Source: Acidisphaera sp. L21
GTDB lineage: Bacteria > Pseudomonadota > Alphaproteobacteria > Acetobacterales > Acetobacteraceae
DNA length: 64,000 bases
NCBI RefSeq assembly: GCF_009765685.1
Contig: NZ_LMUY01000074.1
Span: 49,615 to 113,614 of the forward strand
Reading direction: 5' to 3'
In this document: one piece after another, positions 25,919-34,378 of the stretch
Numbering within the stretch: the first letter of the stretch is position 1
Layout of the letters: every line of letters starts with the position of its first letter
Notes under the pieces: generated by a model
What the model was told of the DNA's origin: nothing
Seen by the model: the letters and a program-made list of their open reading frames with translations, nothing else
The model's database searches: none
Made by a program: the position numbers and the translations under genes

Positions 25919-26241
25919 TCTTCATCGCCTGCGAACTCATCACCAGTGGGGACTGCGGTGCCATTGACGTGGGCCTTCAGCACTTGGCTCGGCCGAAACA
26001 CCAGCACCCGGCGGGGCAGGATAGGCACTTCGATACCGGTTTTGGGGTTGCGCCCGATACGACGACCCTTTTGTCGGACCGAAAACGTTCCGAACCCACT
26101 GATTTTCACGGATTCTCCGCTCTCCAGAGAGCGTGCCAGGCGGTCCAAGACCGTTTCCAGCAGATCCGCAGACTCGTTCCGGGAAAGCCCAACCTGGGTA
26201 TAGATACGTTCGGCCAGGTGCGCGCGGGTTACTGTGTTCAT
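25915..26241 (-). CDS. ihfA: Integration host factor alpha subunit
   Basis: A 108-residue DNA-bending protein of the HU/IHF family with [40 protein letters not shown] and [20 protein letters not shown]. The DNA-intercalating proline lies in GRNPKTG. I chose the ATG at 26241; a GTG three codons upstream is possible. With IhfB it supports recombination and sigma-54 promoters such as NtrC targets. Confidence 0.94.
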   Translation of the reverse strand: MNTVTRAHLAERIYTQVGLSRNESADLLETVLDRLARSLESGESVKISGFGTFSVRQKGRRIGRNPKTGIEVPILPRRVLVFRPSQVLKAHVNGTAVPTGDEFAGDEE

Positions 26242-26320
26242 CCGCCGCACGCTATGCGGCGACGCTTGGAAGCGTCAAGCAAACGCCCTGGAATTAAACA
26301 AAACCTGGTCGGCTGTGGCG

Positions 26321-27295
26321 CTAGAGTCGCACCAGAGCGGATCCCCATGTCAACCCGCCACCCAGGGCCTCCAGCACCAGCAGGTCGCCACGCTGCATGC
26401 GGCCACTATGCCAGGCCTCCGACAAGGCCAGCGGGATAGACGCGGCCGAGGTGTTGGCGTGCCGATCGACCGTGACGACCACCCGATCCGGCGCCAGGCC
26501 CAGCTTGCGGCCCATGGCGTCGATGATGCGCAAATTGGCCTGATGCGGCACCAGCCAATTGACATCGGCACTGTGCATGCCATTGGCCGCCAGCGCTTCG
26601 TCCACCGCAGAAGCGAGCTTGCTGACCGCATGGCGAAAGATCTCCCGCCCATTCATCTTCAAATGGCCGCTGAGTTCCGGCCGGCCAACGGCGCCATCCA
26701 CATACAAGAGCGGCCCCAGCGAGCCCTGGGAATGCAGATGGGTCGATAGGATGCCACGCCCGGCGGAACCCTCCGGCTGCTCCTCTGCTCGCAGGAACAC
26801 CGCGCCCGCTCCGTCCCCGAACAGGACGCAGGTGCCGCGGTCGTTCCAGTCGAGGATGCGGGAATAGACCTCCGACCCTATCACCAGCGCACCGCGGACC
26901 TGGCCGCTGCGGATCATCGCATCGGCGATGCTCAGCCCGTAGACGAAGCCGCTGCAGGCTGCCGAAACGTCGAAGCCAAACCCGCCTGTGCCCAACTCGG
27001 CTTGCACGGCGACGGCCGTCGCCGGGAATGCCTGGTCCGGCGTGCTGGTGCCGAGAATGATGACGTCCACATCCGAGGCCTTGGCGCCGGCATGAGCCAG
27101 CGCAGCCGCAGCGGCGCGCGTGCCCATATACGCCGCGGTCTCATGCGGGCCGGCAATATGGCGCTGGCGGATGCCGGTGCGCTCGATGATCCATTCGTCG
27201 GATGTGTCGATCCGATCGGCCAGTTCGGCATTGGTGACGATGCGTTCCGGCAGATACGACCCGGCGCCCGCCAAAACGGCACGCAGCGTCATCAA
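26321..27295 (-). CDS. fabH: 3-oxoacyl-ACP synthase III
   Basis: A 324-residue condensing enzyme that starts fatty acid synthesis from acetyl-CoA and malonyl-ACP. The catalytic triad is visible: Cys in DVSAACSGFVYGL, His in WLVPHQANLRIID and Asn in VDRHANTSAASIPLAL. It starts with GAGSYLPERIVTNAELA and TSDEWIIERTGIRQRHI. It overlaps plsX by 4 bases and is followed by ihfA after about 80 bases. Confidence 0.96.
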   Translation of the reverse strand: MMTLRAVLAGAGSYLPERIVTNAELADRIDTSDEWIIERTGIRQRHIAGPHETAAYMGTRAAAAALAHAGAKASDVDVIILGTSTPDQAFPATAVAVQAELGTGGFGFDVSAACSGFVYGLSIADAMIRSGQVRGALVIGSEVYSRILDWNDRGTCVLFGDGAGAVFLRAEEQPEGSAGRGILSTHLHSQGSLGPLLYVDGAVGRPELSGHLKMNGREIFRHAVSKLASAVDEALAANGMHSADVNWLVPHQANLRIIDAMGRKLGLAPDRVVVTVDRHANTSAASIPLALSEAWHSGRMQRGDLLVLEALGGGLTWGSALVRL

Positions 27296-28377
27296 CGGGC
27301 CGCCGCCAATTGGGGGCCAGTTGCAGCAGGCAGGGCGATTTTGCTGAGGCCATCGCGGATGCGATCGTTGAACCGGTGCTCGACCATGTCGATGGCCACG
27401 TCGGTCGCATAGGCGAACTGCTCTGCATCGGTGCCGCCATGGGATTTCACCACGACGCCGTTCAGACCCAACATGATTGCTCCGTTATATCGCCGCGGAT
27501 CAACCCACTCGCGCAGACGCTCCAATGCCGGGCGTGCCAATAAATACGCGACACGGCCGGCCCAGCTACTGCTGAACACCTGCTTCAGCATGGTGAAGAC
27601 GAGCTTCAACGCGCCCTCCCCCATCTTCAGCGCGACATTGCCGGTAAAGCCGTCGGTGACGACCACGTCGGTCTTGCCGCCGGGGATGTCGTCACCCTCA
27701 ACGAAGCCGTGGAACTGAGGTCCGAGGTAGCTGGCACGCAGCGTTTCCGCAGCCTTCTGCACGCGCTCGTCGCCCTTCAGCTCCTCCGACCCGATATTCA
27801 CCAGGCCGATCGTGGGGAATGGCAGCCCCAACACGGCGCGCGCGAAGACATCGCCCATCACCGCGAATTCGACCAGGTTGCGCGAGTCGCACTGCGTGTT
27901 GGCGCCCAGGTCCAACATGATGACATCACCCTTCGCCGATGGGCAGAGCGCCGCTAGCGCAGGCCGATCGATCCCGGGCAGAGTCTTGATGACGATCTTT
28001 GCCAGCGCCAGTAGCGCGCCGGTGTTACCAGCCGAGATCACGCCGGCCGCCTCTCCAGTAGCGACCGCGTCGATCGCCACCCGCATGGACGCATTGCGGA
28101 GCCGCAGGGCCGCAGTCGGCTTCATCTCACCGCTGATGACGTCGGGTGCGTGCCGCAACGTGCAGGACGTCGACAATCTCTTGGCAGCCATCAAAGGCGC
28201 CAGGCGGGCTTCGTCGCCCACGACAAGAAATCGAGCTGCTGGATGGCGCTCGACCGCTATTGCCAGCCCGTCGATCACCACCTCAGGTGCCCGATCGCCG
28301 CCCATGGCATCGACGGCAAGCGTAAACACCCCCGGCGCCGTGCCAGATACGGCTGGCTTGGAGGTGCTTGTGCTCAT
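27292..28377 (-). CDS. plsX: Phosphate acyltransferase PlsX
   Basis: A 361-residue enzyme that makes acyl-phosphate from acyl-ACP for phospholipid synthesis. Motifs are LAVDAMGGDRAPEVVIDGL, GVISAGNTGALLALAKIV, LDLGANTQCDSRNLVEFA, KTDVVVTDGFTGNVALKMGE and NGVVVKSHGGTD. It is placed between rpmF and fabH as in most proteobacteria. Confidence 0.96.
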   Translation of the reverse strand: MSTSTSKPAVSGTAPGVFTLAVDAMGGDRAPEVVIDGLAIAVERHPAARFLVVGDEARLAPLMAAKRLSTSCTLRHAPDVISGEMKPTAALRLRNASMRVAIDAVATGEAAGVISAGNTGALLALAKIVIKTLPGIDRPALAALCPSAKGDVIMLDLGANTQCDSRNLVEFAVMGDVFARAVLGLPFPTIGLVNIGSEELKGDERVQKAAETLRASYLGPQFHGFVEGDDIPGGKTDVVVTDGFTGNVALKMGEGALKLVFTMLKQVFSSSWAGRVAYLLARPALERLREWVDPRRYNGAIMLGLNGVVVKSHGGTDAEQFAYATDVAIDMVEHRFNDRIRDGLSKIALPAATGPQLAAAR

Positions 28378-28411
28378 GTCGGCATTGCTCGTCCGGCGGG
28401 GAGCCGGCAGA

Positions 28412-28615
28412 TCAGACGCGGACAGCGCCCTTCAGGGGCTTGCCGGCGGCGATGACTTCACGGCCGTCGTAATGGCCGCAATGCGCGCACACATTGTGCG
28501 GGCGCTTCAGCTCACCGCAATTCTTGCAATCCGCGAACGCTTGGATGGTCAAAGCATGGTGGCTCCGACGCATGCCCATACGGGATTGCGAGGTCTTCTT
28601 CTTAGGAACGGCCAT
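28412..28615 (-). CDS. rpmF: Ribosomal protein bL32
   Basis: A 67-residue 50S protein starting [20 protein letters not shown] at the ATG at 28615. It has the zinc-ribbon pairs CKNC and CAHC, so it is the zinc-binding form. The longer reading upstream is not needed. It is 34 bases upstream of plsX. Confidence 0.96.
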   Translation of the reverse strand: MAVPKKKTSQSRMGMRRSHHALTIQAFADCKNCGELKRPHNVCAHCGHYDGREVIAAGKPLKGAVRV

Positions 28616-28745
28616 GGGCAGGTGCCCTCCGACTGTGGTGACGCCGGCTGCGGCCGGAAGCCGGCTCGGCACAGCATCACATATTGCAATAGCTTAGGGC
28701 GCGCCCTCTAGCAGACGCACCAATCCCCCGCAAGCGCTACAAGGA

Positions 28746-29243
28746 TTACTCTTCCGGCTTCCATTTTGCTAGCGCGGCGAACGGGTTGACCGGGGCGTCA
28801 CCGGCCTCCTCCGGCAATACGGCGCCCGGCTTGCGGGGGTAGGGATCCAACGCCAGGGCCAGTTGCTCGACTGTTGCCTCGCCGAGTTCGAGCGAGTCGT
28901 TCAGCATCACCAATTCGTCCGGTTCATCAGGGTCTTCGGAGGGTTCGCCTTCCCGGCCGGGCGGCACGAAGCGGACGGCAAACTCCTCCACCATCTCCAC
29001 GACAAACGCATCTAGCGATACGACACACTCCTGGTGCAGCCGCGCGGTGAGCGAGCCCTCGGCTTCCACAACTCCGCCCCGCGCTGGACGCAGGGCCCAG
29101 CGACAGTGCACGCTCTGGACGGAGGGGATCAGCAATCGCTTGGCAATGGCCTCGCATTCGGCCGGAGTCGCATCCACCGTCACGACCAGCCCGCCGCCCA
29201 CCCGGTCGGCTGGTATCGGGCGCATCATCTCGAGGTCGGTCAT
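28746..29243 (-). CDS. YceD family protein (DUF177)
   Basis: A 165-residue protein of the YceD family, usually encoded upstream of rpmF and thought to be linked to 23S rRNA or ribosome assembly. Seen: LTARLHQECVVSLDAFVVEM, where the family has its CxR/CVV motif, an acidic middle (EPSEDPDEPDELVM), and the end NPFAALAKWKPEE. It overlaps the preceding chaperone gene by 4 bases. Confidence 0.88.
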   Translation of the reverse strand: MTDLEMMRPIPADRVGGGLVVTVDATPAECEAIAKRLLIPSVQSVHCRWALRPARGGVVEAEGSLTARLHQECVVSLDAFVVEMVEEFAVRFVPPGREGEPSEDPDEPDELVMLNDSLELGEATVEQLALALDPYPRKPGAVLPEEAGDAPVNPFAALAKWKPEE

Positions 29244-29776
29244 GCCAACACCGGCGAAGCGAACCGAAAATGGCCGGCAAGCAGCTCGGCCGCGGGCGCG
29301 GCCTGCAGAGCCGCAAGTTGGGTGCGGGTGTAGTTAGCCAGCTGCGCCGCACCCGGCGCCTCTCCGCCGCGCCACACGTTGCGCGCCAGGGCCATCTGCA
29401 ACGCCGCCGGGTCCGGATCGTCGATCGCGGCCTCGTAGGCGGTCGCCCGGCCATGGAAGGCTTCCCACATGGCACGAACGTTGCGGGCGACGGTCATATC
29501 GCCGACGCCCAACTCTCGAAGATTGATATCCATGTCGGAGAACATGGCATCAAACAACGCCTGTGCCACTGCCTGGCCCGGCGCAGGCAGGGTGCGCAGC
29601 CGGCGGATCAGCAGACATGCATGCAGGCCCACCAGGTCGAACCGGCCATCCAGCGTGTCCGGCACCCCCAATTCGGCATAGAAATACGGCGACCGCGCCG
29701 CGGCGACTGCGCCGTTGTAGAGTTCGAAACCCCGTCGCTCGTAGCGACTGCGCCCCAACAAGCCGAAGAAGGCCAT
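29240..29776 (-). CDS. Ubiquinol-cytochrome c chaperone family protein
   Basis: A 178-residue protein of the CBP3/UQCC1-like family. The ATG at 29776 begins MAFFGLLGRSRYERRGFELY. Typical parts are YFYAELGVPDTLDGRFDLVG, HACLLIRRL, QALFDAMFSDMDINLRELGV and GDMTVARNVRAMWEAFHGR. The family helps assemble the cytochrome bc1 complex. It is first in the yceD-rpmF-plsX-fabH group and diverges from bamE. Confidence 0.9.
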   Translation of the reverse strand: MAFFGLLGRSRYERRGFELYNGAVAAARSPYFYAELGVPDTLDGRFDLVGLHACLLIRRLRTLPAPGQAVAQALFDAMFSDMDINLRELGVGDMTVARNVRAMWEAFHGRATAYEAAIDDPDPAALQMALARNVWRGGEAPGAAQLANYTRTQLAALQAAPAAELLAGHFRFASPVLA

Positions 29777-29941
29777 GTTTCGTCCTAATCCCCAACCATT
29801 GACATCCAATCGTTGACACCAGCCCGTCCGGCGTGACACCCCCACGCCATGCGAACCCGGTGCCCCGGCGCCATTCTACCCCGGCACATAACGCGGCAGG
29901 CCGCCGGGTCAATGTACCCGCCGCTATCCAGGATCTTTCAC

Positions 29942-30436
29942 GTGCGACGTTACGCTCCTGCCCTGCTCCTCGCCGCAAGCCTTCTCGGTGCCTGCTCCGT
30001 GCTGGAGGCGCCACCCCAGGTGCGCGGCAACAAGGTCGACGCCGACCAACTGAAAGAATTGATCCCTGGCACCGCCACCCGGGCGGACGTGACCAGCTTG
30101 CTGGGCTCGCCCACGGCGAAGGCAACGTTCGACGACAATACCTGGATCTACATCAGTGAGGTAACGCAGCCCCGGGTCGGGCGCGTGCAGGGCATTAACA
30201 GCCAGGATGTGGTGACGGCCGTGTTCGACGATCGCGGCGTGCTGCAATCGCTGACGCACAAGACCAAGGACGACGCCAAGTCCGTCAGCGTGGTAGCGCG
30301 GGCGACCCCTTCGCCGGGCAGCGACAGCACGTTCATGCAGCAGCTTCTGGGCAACGTCGGCAAGTTCACGGCTGGCCCGACCGCAGGCGGCAATTCTTCG
30401 GGCGGCGACAGCGGCGCCACCTTCGGCGCGAAATAA
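29942..30436 (+). CDS. bamE: Outer membrane assembly lipoprotein BamE (SmpA/OmlA)
   Basis: A 164-residue lipoprotein. I prefer the GTG at 29942, since CAGGA lies 8 bases upstream and the product starts with a short lipoprotein signal ending LLAASLLGAC (lipid Cys at 18). An ATG at 29912 would add a 10-residue extension. The SmpA/OmlA domain has GTATRADVTSLLGSPTAKAT and NTWIYISEV. It is a small subunit of the BAM complex. The C-terminal tail is Gly/Ser-rich and probably disordered. Confidence 0.88.
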   Translation: MRRYAPALLLAASLLGACSVLEAPPQVRGNKVDADQLKELIPGTATRADVTSLLGSPTAKATFDDNTWIYISEVTQPRVGRVQGINSQDVVTAVFDDRGVLQSLTHKTKDDAKSVSVVARATPSPGSDSTFMQQLLGNVGKFTAGPTAGGNSSGGDSGATFGAK

Positions 30437-30445
30437 CTAGCGAAA

Positions 30446-30472
30446 TCAGCCCTCCCACACGGGGAGGGCTGA
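30446..30472. terminator. Bidirectional hairpin between bamE and sseA
   Basis: TCAGCCCTCCC and GGGAGGGCTGA form a perfect 11-base-pair stem with a 5-base loop between two convergent genes. No long T-run is present on either side. Confidence 0.7.
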
Positions 30473-30481
30473 CCGGTCGCG

Positions 30482-31339
30482 TTAGGCGTGGGGCATTCCA
30501 GTTTCGATCGGCAGCGCCGGGTCGCGGCTCCACTCGTTCCATGAGCCGAAATACATCCGCACGTCCTTGATCCCGGCTTCGTGCAACGCGACCAGGGAGT
30601 TGGAGGCGCGAGCTCCCTTGAAGCAGTAGAGGTAAACCGGCGTCTCCGGCTTCACCCCGACCGTATGCAACTCAGCCAACAGCTCGTCCTTCGACTTGAA
30701 CATCGGCCCGGCGGCGGTCGGCTTCATAAGGCGATACCACTCCAGCCATTTGGCGCCGGGGATCCGGCCTTTGCGCGGCGCGAAATCTGGCCCGTAGGGG
30801 GAGGACGACGTGCCGATCCACTCGTCCACGTCCCGCACATCCAGCTTGACGATTGCTGCATTCTCAAGCGCCTGCAGCATATCCTCCTTGTCAAGCATCA
30901 TGTGCTCGCCTGCGGTGGACTCCGGGAACGACTTTGCCGCCGGGGACGGCACCTCCGTCGTCACCTCTAACCCGGCCGCCTGCCACGCCGCCAGCCCGCC
31001 GTGCAGGATATGCGCCTTGGAGTAGCCCAGGAAGCTCAGCAAGTAGTAACCGCGGCACGACATCCCGAAGCCCGAGTTCATTGAGCCCTCGTAGAACACC
31101 ACCGTCTCGTCCCCGCCAATCCCGGCGGCACCAAAAGCGGCGGTGAACTTGTCCTTCAGTTCGGCCATGCCCTCCTTCGTGGACATCGCCAGGTAGGTGA
31201 AGATGTCGAACATGTTCACCGCGCCCGCAATGTGCCCGGCGGCGTAGTTCTCTGGCGACCGCGTGTCGATCAACACGGTGCCACCGGCGGCAATCAGGTC
31301 CGTCAGCTCGGCCGGCGAAATCAGGATCTTGTCGGGCAT
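30482..31339 (-). CDS. sseA: Thiosulfate/3-mercaptopyruvate sulfurtransferase (two rhodanese domains)
   Basis: A 285-residue tandem-rhodanese enzyme. Domain 1 (residues 5-130) begins LISPAELTDLIAAGGTVLID and lacks a catalytic cysteine at the active loop. Domain 2 has the active Cys in YLYCFKGARASNS, and the typical FAPRKGRIPGAKWLEWYRLM. The loop CFKGAR is closer to thiosulfate:cyanide sulfurtransferases than to CGSGVT-type mercaptopyruvate enzymes, so the preferred donor is uncertain. It is 28 bases downstream of an acyl-CoA dehydrogenase-like gene and probably shares its transcript. Confidence 0.88.
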   Translation of the reverse strand: MPDKILISPAELTDLIAAGGTVLIDTRSPENYAAGHIAGAVNMFDIFTYLAMSTKEGMAELKDKFTAAFGAAGIGGDETVVFYEGSMNSGFGMSCRGYYLLSFLGYSKAHILHGGLAAWQAAGLEVTTEVPSPAAKSFPESTAGEHMMLDKEDMLQALENAAIVKLDVRDVDEWIGTSSSPYGPDFAPRKGRIPGAKWLEWYRLMKPTAAGPMFKSKDELLAELHTVGVKPETPVYLYCFKGARASNSLVALHEAGIKDVRMYFGSWNEWSRDPALPIETGMPHA

Positions 31340-31367
31340 TGTGCTCGCTCCGGTTGGAAGTGGGGGC

Positions 31368-32471
31368 CTAGTTCGCAGCCACCCGGCTTAGTTCTTGGGT
31401 TAGGTGCCGGCTGGAAGGTGTTATCATCGCGACGAAATATCCCTCGCGAAGGCGACGCTGAACTGGCGCGCCGACGATGAAGGCGCGGGCGCCGGTGTGC
31501 AGCATCGCCGCCTCGGTCGCTTGCAGGGTCAGCTCGCCGACGCGCAGCCGCGCCTCCAGCACCAGCCGCACGTAATCGGGCGAGCCGTCTCGGGGCGTGG
31601 CGGCAAGCGTCAGGATGGCGTCCTGCTGGCTGGCCAACTCGGCCTCGAAATAGTCAGGCCGCCGAGGCAGGAAGCGATTGGTGGCGGCATGGGTCTGGTC
31701 GGCCTGCACCATCGCATCGATGCTGGCGCGGATGACGCCGAGGCCCATCCCGGTCTGCAGCAGCACGAAGCCCGGGCGTATGCGCGCGACCATGTCGCCC
31801 AGCGGCTCGGCCAGCATCATCTCATCCGCGATGAACGCCCGGCGGAACCGCACCGAGTAGGTGCCGGTGCCCTCCAGCGTGGAGAACTTCACGTTCTGGC
31901 GAATTTCAACGCCGGGCTGGCCGCATTGCACCATCGCCATCATGCGGTGCGCAGGGTTATCGGCATCCTCGAACACGGTGCCCAGCCAATGCCCGTCGCT
32001 CAAATTGCTCACCCAGGGGAGCACACCGGTCACGCTGAAGCCGCCCGACACTCGGGTGGCGCGCAGGGCAAATCGCTCCATGCCCGCCAGCGCCTTGATC
32101 GGGTTCGACAGCCCTGTACCGCCCAACAGGGCGCCGGTGGCGATGCCGGGCTGCAGGCGATCGCGCAGCGCTGTATTGTCGGTGTTCTCCAGATACCAGC
32201 CGCATGCGTCCTGGCACCAGGTGCAGAAGGCGGTCGACATGCAGACCGCAGCCACCTCCGCCATGGCGGTAATTGCGCCCGCTAAATCCTGTCCGCCAGA
32301 CCGGGCAAGGTGGTGGCTGAACACCCCCGCCTCGCCCAACCGGCGCATCGCGTCGGCCGGATACAATCCCTCGTCGATCTGGTTCACCAGGGGCGCCAGC
32401 TCCGCAGCCAATACACCGGGCAGATCCGGGGTGGCGGCAGCGGGGTGGGCGACGTCGAGCAATTGGCTCAT
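31368..32471 (-). CDS. Acyl-CoA dehydrogenase-fold flavoprotein
   Basis: A 367-residue protein with the acyl-CoA dehydrogenase layout: helical N-terminus, central beta domain (GFSVTGVLPWVSNLSDGHWL) and helical C-terminus. It is shorter than classic members, and I see no clear catalytic Glu motif. The fold is shared by DszC/SfnB-type flavin monooxygenases and others, so oxidation of a small or sulfur-containing substrate is possible but not shown. It lies between osmC (26 bases upstream) and a sulfurtransferase gene. Confidence 0.8.
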   Translation of the reverse strand: MSQLLDVAHPAAATPDLPGVLAAELAPLVNQIDEGLYPADAMRRLGEAGVFSHHLARSGGQDLAGAITAMAEVAAVCMSTAFCTWCQDACGWYLENTDNTALRDRLQPGIATGALLGGTGLSNPIKALAGMERFALRATRVSGGFSVTGVLPWVSNLSDGHWLGTVFEDADNPAHRMMAMVQCGQPGVEIRQNVKFSTLEGTGTYSVRFRRAFIADEMMLAEPLGDMVARIRPGFVLLQTGMGLGVIRASIDAMVQADQTHAATNRFLPRRPDYFEAELASQQDAILTLAATPRDGSPDYVRLVLEARLRVGELTLQATEAAMLHTGARAFIVGAPVQRRLREGYFVAMITPSSRHLTQELSRVAAN

Positions 32472-32497
32472 GCGGGCGCTCCCTGGTGAATGGTGGA

Positions 32498-33055
32498 TCA
32501 GACCGTCTCGCAGTTGACGGGAACGGGCTTGCTGAAGGTGTTGGCGACCGGCGACCAGGTGCGCGCATGGGCAACGAGTTCGTCCAACTCTGCCTTTGGG
32601 GCGTCGGCATCCAGATGCACCTTCACCCGCACCGCATCGAAGCCGACCGGCTTGGGGCTGGTATCACCGGTCCCCCAAACGGCGGTGATGTTGATGTCCG
32701 CCTCCAACTCCAACTCCAGCGAGCGAACGGTGATCCCGCGGGCCACTGCGTTGGCGTGGATGCCGACTGCCAGGCACGAGCCGAGTGCCGCCAAGGATGC
32801 CTCGGACGGGTTGGGTGCGGTGTCGTCACCCAGTAGGCCCGGCGGCTCGTCGACGATGTAGGGCGGCAGGTCACGGATCATATTCAGATGGCGGAAGCGG
32901 CCTTCCGCGATGGTCTTGCACTTCAGCGTCTTGATTGCCTGCGGATTGGCGCGGCCCTTCGCGATTAGGTCGTCCAGCCCATTTTTGTCGATTGGGGCGA
33001 GGCATCCAGTCATGGCGCCGGGGCCGGCGGCTGGCTTGATGACGGTGGCGCTCAT
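32498..33055 (-). CDS. OsmC family protein
   Basis: A 185-residue protein of the OsmC/Ohr family. The two characteristic cysteines appear, in LKCKTIAEGRF and SLAALGSCLAVGIHANAVAR. The latter is the helix that carries the peroxidatic Cys environment. Members reduce organic hydroperoxides or are of unknown use. It is first in an operon with the acyl-CoA dehydrogenase-like and sulfurtransferase genes and diverges from a TetR regulator. Confidence 0.88.
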   Translation of the reverse strand: MSATVIKPAAGPGAMTGCLAPIDKNGLDDLIAKGRANPQAIKTLKCKTIAEGRFRHLNMIRDLPPYIVDEPPGLLGDDTAPNPSEASLAALGSCLAVGIHANAVARGITVRSLELELEADINITAVWGTGDTSPKPVGFDAVRVKVHLDADAPKAELDELVAHARTWSPVANTFSKPVPVNCETV

Positions 33056-33117
33056 TGGCGGTCTCCTTGGTTCTTGACGGACCGGGCGATGGCTCGGCCG
33101 CTTAGATCAGGGCATAT

Positions 33118-33131
33118 ACAGAATGGTCTGT
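33118..33131. promoter_or_regulatory. Candidate TetR operator between osmC and tetR
   Basis: ACAGA-ATGG-TCTGT is a perfect 5-base inverted repeat in the 157-base divergent spacer. It overlaps a possible minus-strand promoter, with TTCAGA as -35 and TATATG as -10, 16 bases apart, reading toward osmC. That position would let the neighbouring TetR protein block the osmC operon. Confidence 0.45.
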
Positions 33132-33212
33132 CTATCTGAACGCCACTGAAGCAAAGAATGTGCCACGCTGTAGCGGGTTGCGAATATATCCGCTGACTGC
33201 GAGACTCCGCCT

Positions 33213-33815
33213 GTGAGCAACGCTGCCCTTCATTCCCCCAAGCCGCACCCTGCGCATGAACGGATCGTGGAGGCGGCGCGTGACCTCTTCTGCCGCCAGG
33301 GCATCCACGCCACGGGGATCGACACCATTCTCGCCGCCGCCGGGGCGTCGAAGATGACTCTCTACGGCCGGTTTGGATCGAAAGACGCTTTGCTGCGCGA
33401 AGTGCTGTCGCGTGAGGGAGCCGATTGGCGGGAGGTATTCTTTGCCGCCGTTACCGCTGCGGCCGACAACCCACTGGCGCAGCTCACCGCGATCCCCGCT
33501 GCGTTGGACCACTGGTATCAGGGCGGTCGCCTGTATGGCTGCGCCTTCATGAACGCGATCGCAGAGCATGATAAGACCGAGCAATGGCTGCGGCAGATCA
33601 CCGCCGACCATCACCGCATGGTGCTCGCATTTTTCGCCGGGCTCGCGACCCAGGCTCAGTTTGCCGAACCCGAAATCCTGGCCCGCCAACTGCTTCTGCT
33701 CATAGACGGGGCAAATGCTGCCCTAATGGTCACCAACGACCCATCGGTTCTGGAAATCACCCAGCGCAATTTGGATGCTGTCTTGGCCATGGCCCGACGG
33801 ACCTGCCAGGGCTAG
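33213..33815 (+). CDS. TetR family transcriptional regulator
   Basis: A 200-residue repressor-type protein starting with GTG. The DNA-binding domain is at residues 12-62 (RIVEAARDLFCRQGIHATGI, AAAGASKMTLYGRFGSKDAL). The C-terminal ligand domain contains CAFMNAIAEHD, typical of the YxaF/TetR_C subgroup. It diverges from the osmC operon and likely controls it. Its 3' end overlaps the convergent GNAT gene by 4 bases. Confidence 0.9.
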   Translation: MSNAALHSPKPHPAHERIVEAARDLFCRQGIHATGIDTILAAAGASKMTLYGRFGSKDALLREVLSREGADWREVFFAAVTAAADNPLAQLTAIPAALDHWYQGGRLYGCAFMNAIAEHDKTEQWLRQITADHHRMVLAFFAGLATQAQFAEPEILARQLLLLIDGANAALMVTNDPSVLEITQRNLDAVLAMARRTCQG

Positions 33816-34378
33816 GTCGCGGGAGACGCGGCGATCAACCGTTCGATCGGATCCCACGCGTAGGCGGTCTGCGGCACCGAAACCCCAGCGACCCTCGTAT
33901 CCGACTCGGCGACCGGCCGGCCGCCGAGGCGTTGATAGAACCAGCGGCTGGGATTATTCCGCAGCACCCACAGAAACGCCGTCCGGCTGCCCGCCGCCGC
34001 GAGATGCGCCGCGCCAGTGCGGATCAGGCGCCGGCCGACGCCACGCTCCCGCCAGTCATCCAGAACGTAGAGCGTTTCGATCTCGCCATCGGCCTGCAAG
34101 CCGCTTGGTAACGTGGCGTCTGTGCTGCGTCCAACGGTGGTGTAGCCGACCACGCGCGGTCCATCGCCGCGCGGCACGTCCTGGCCGGATGCGATGGCGA
34201 CATACACCCCTGCGCCCGCCCGAATCTGCCGGTCGTAGAACGCAGCCTGCCGGGTGACGGACAGGCCGGCCAGATAATCCTCCGGCAAGATCCCGGGATA
34301 GGCGCTGCGCCAGGCCGCAACGTGGACCGCTCCGATCAGCGGCGCGTCCGACGGGCGGGCCCGGCGCACCGCGATCAT
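33812..34378 (-). CDS. GNAT family N-acetyltransferase
   Basis: A 188-residue acetyltransferase. The ATG at 34378 is chosen because it overlaps the rsmB stop (ATGA) and begins the fold directly (MIAVRRARPSDAPLIGAVHV). Seen: AAWRSAYPGILPEDYLAGL, IETLYVLDDWRERGVGRRLI (acetyl-CoA loop) and FLWVLRNNPSRWFYQRLGGR. The subgroup resembles RimI-like enzymes with the AWRxxYxGxxP signature. The substrate is unknown. It is probably co-translated with rsmB. Confidence 0.88.
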   Translation of the reverse strand: MIAVRRARPSDAPLIGAVHVAAWRSAYPGILPEDYLAGLSVTRQAAFYDRQIRAGAGVYVAIASGQDVPRGDGPRVVGYTTVGRSTDATLPSGLQADGEIETLYVLDDWRERGVGRRLIRTGAAHLAAAGSRTAFLWVLRNNPSRWFYQRLGGRPVAESDTRVAGVSVPQTAYAWDPIERLIAASPAT

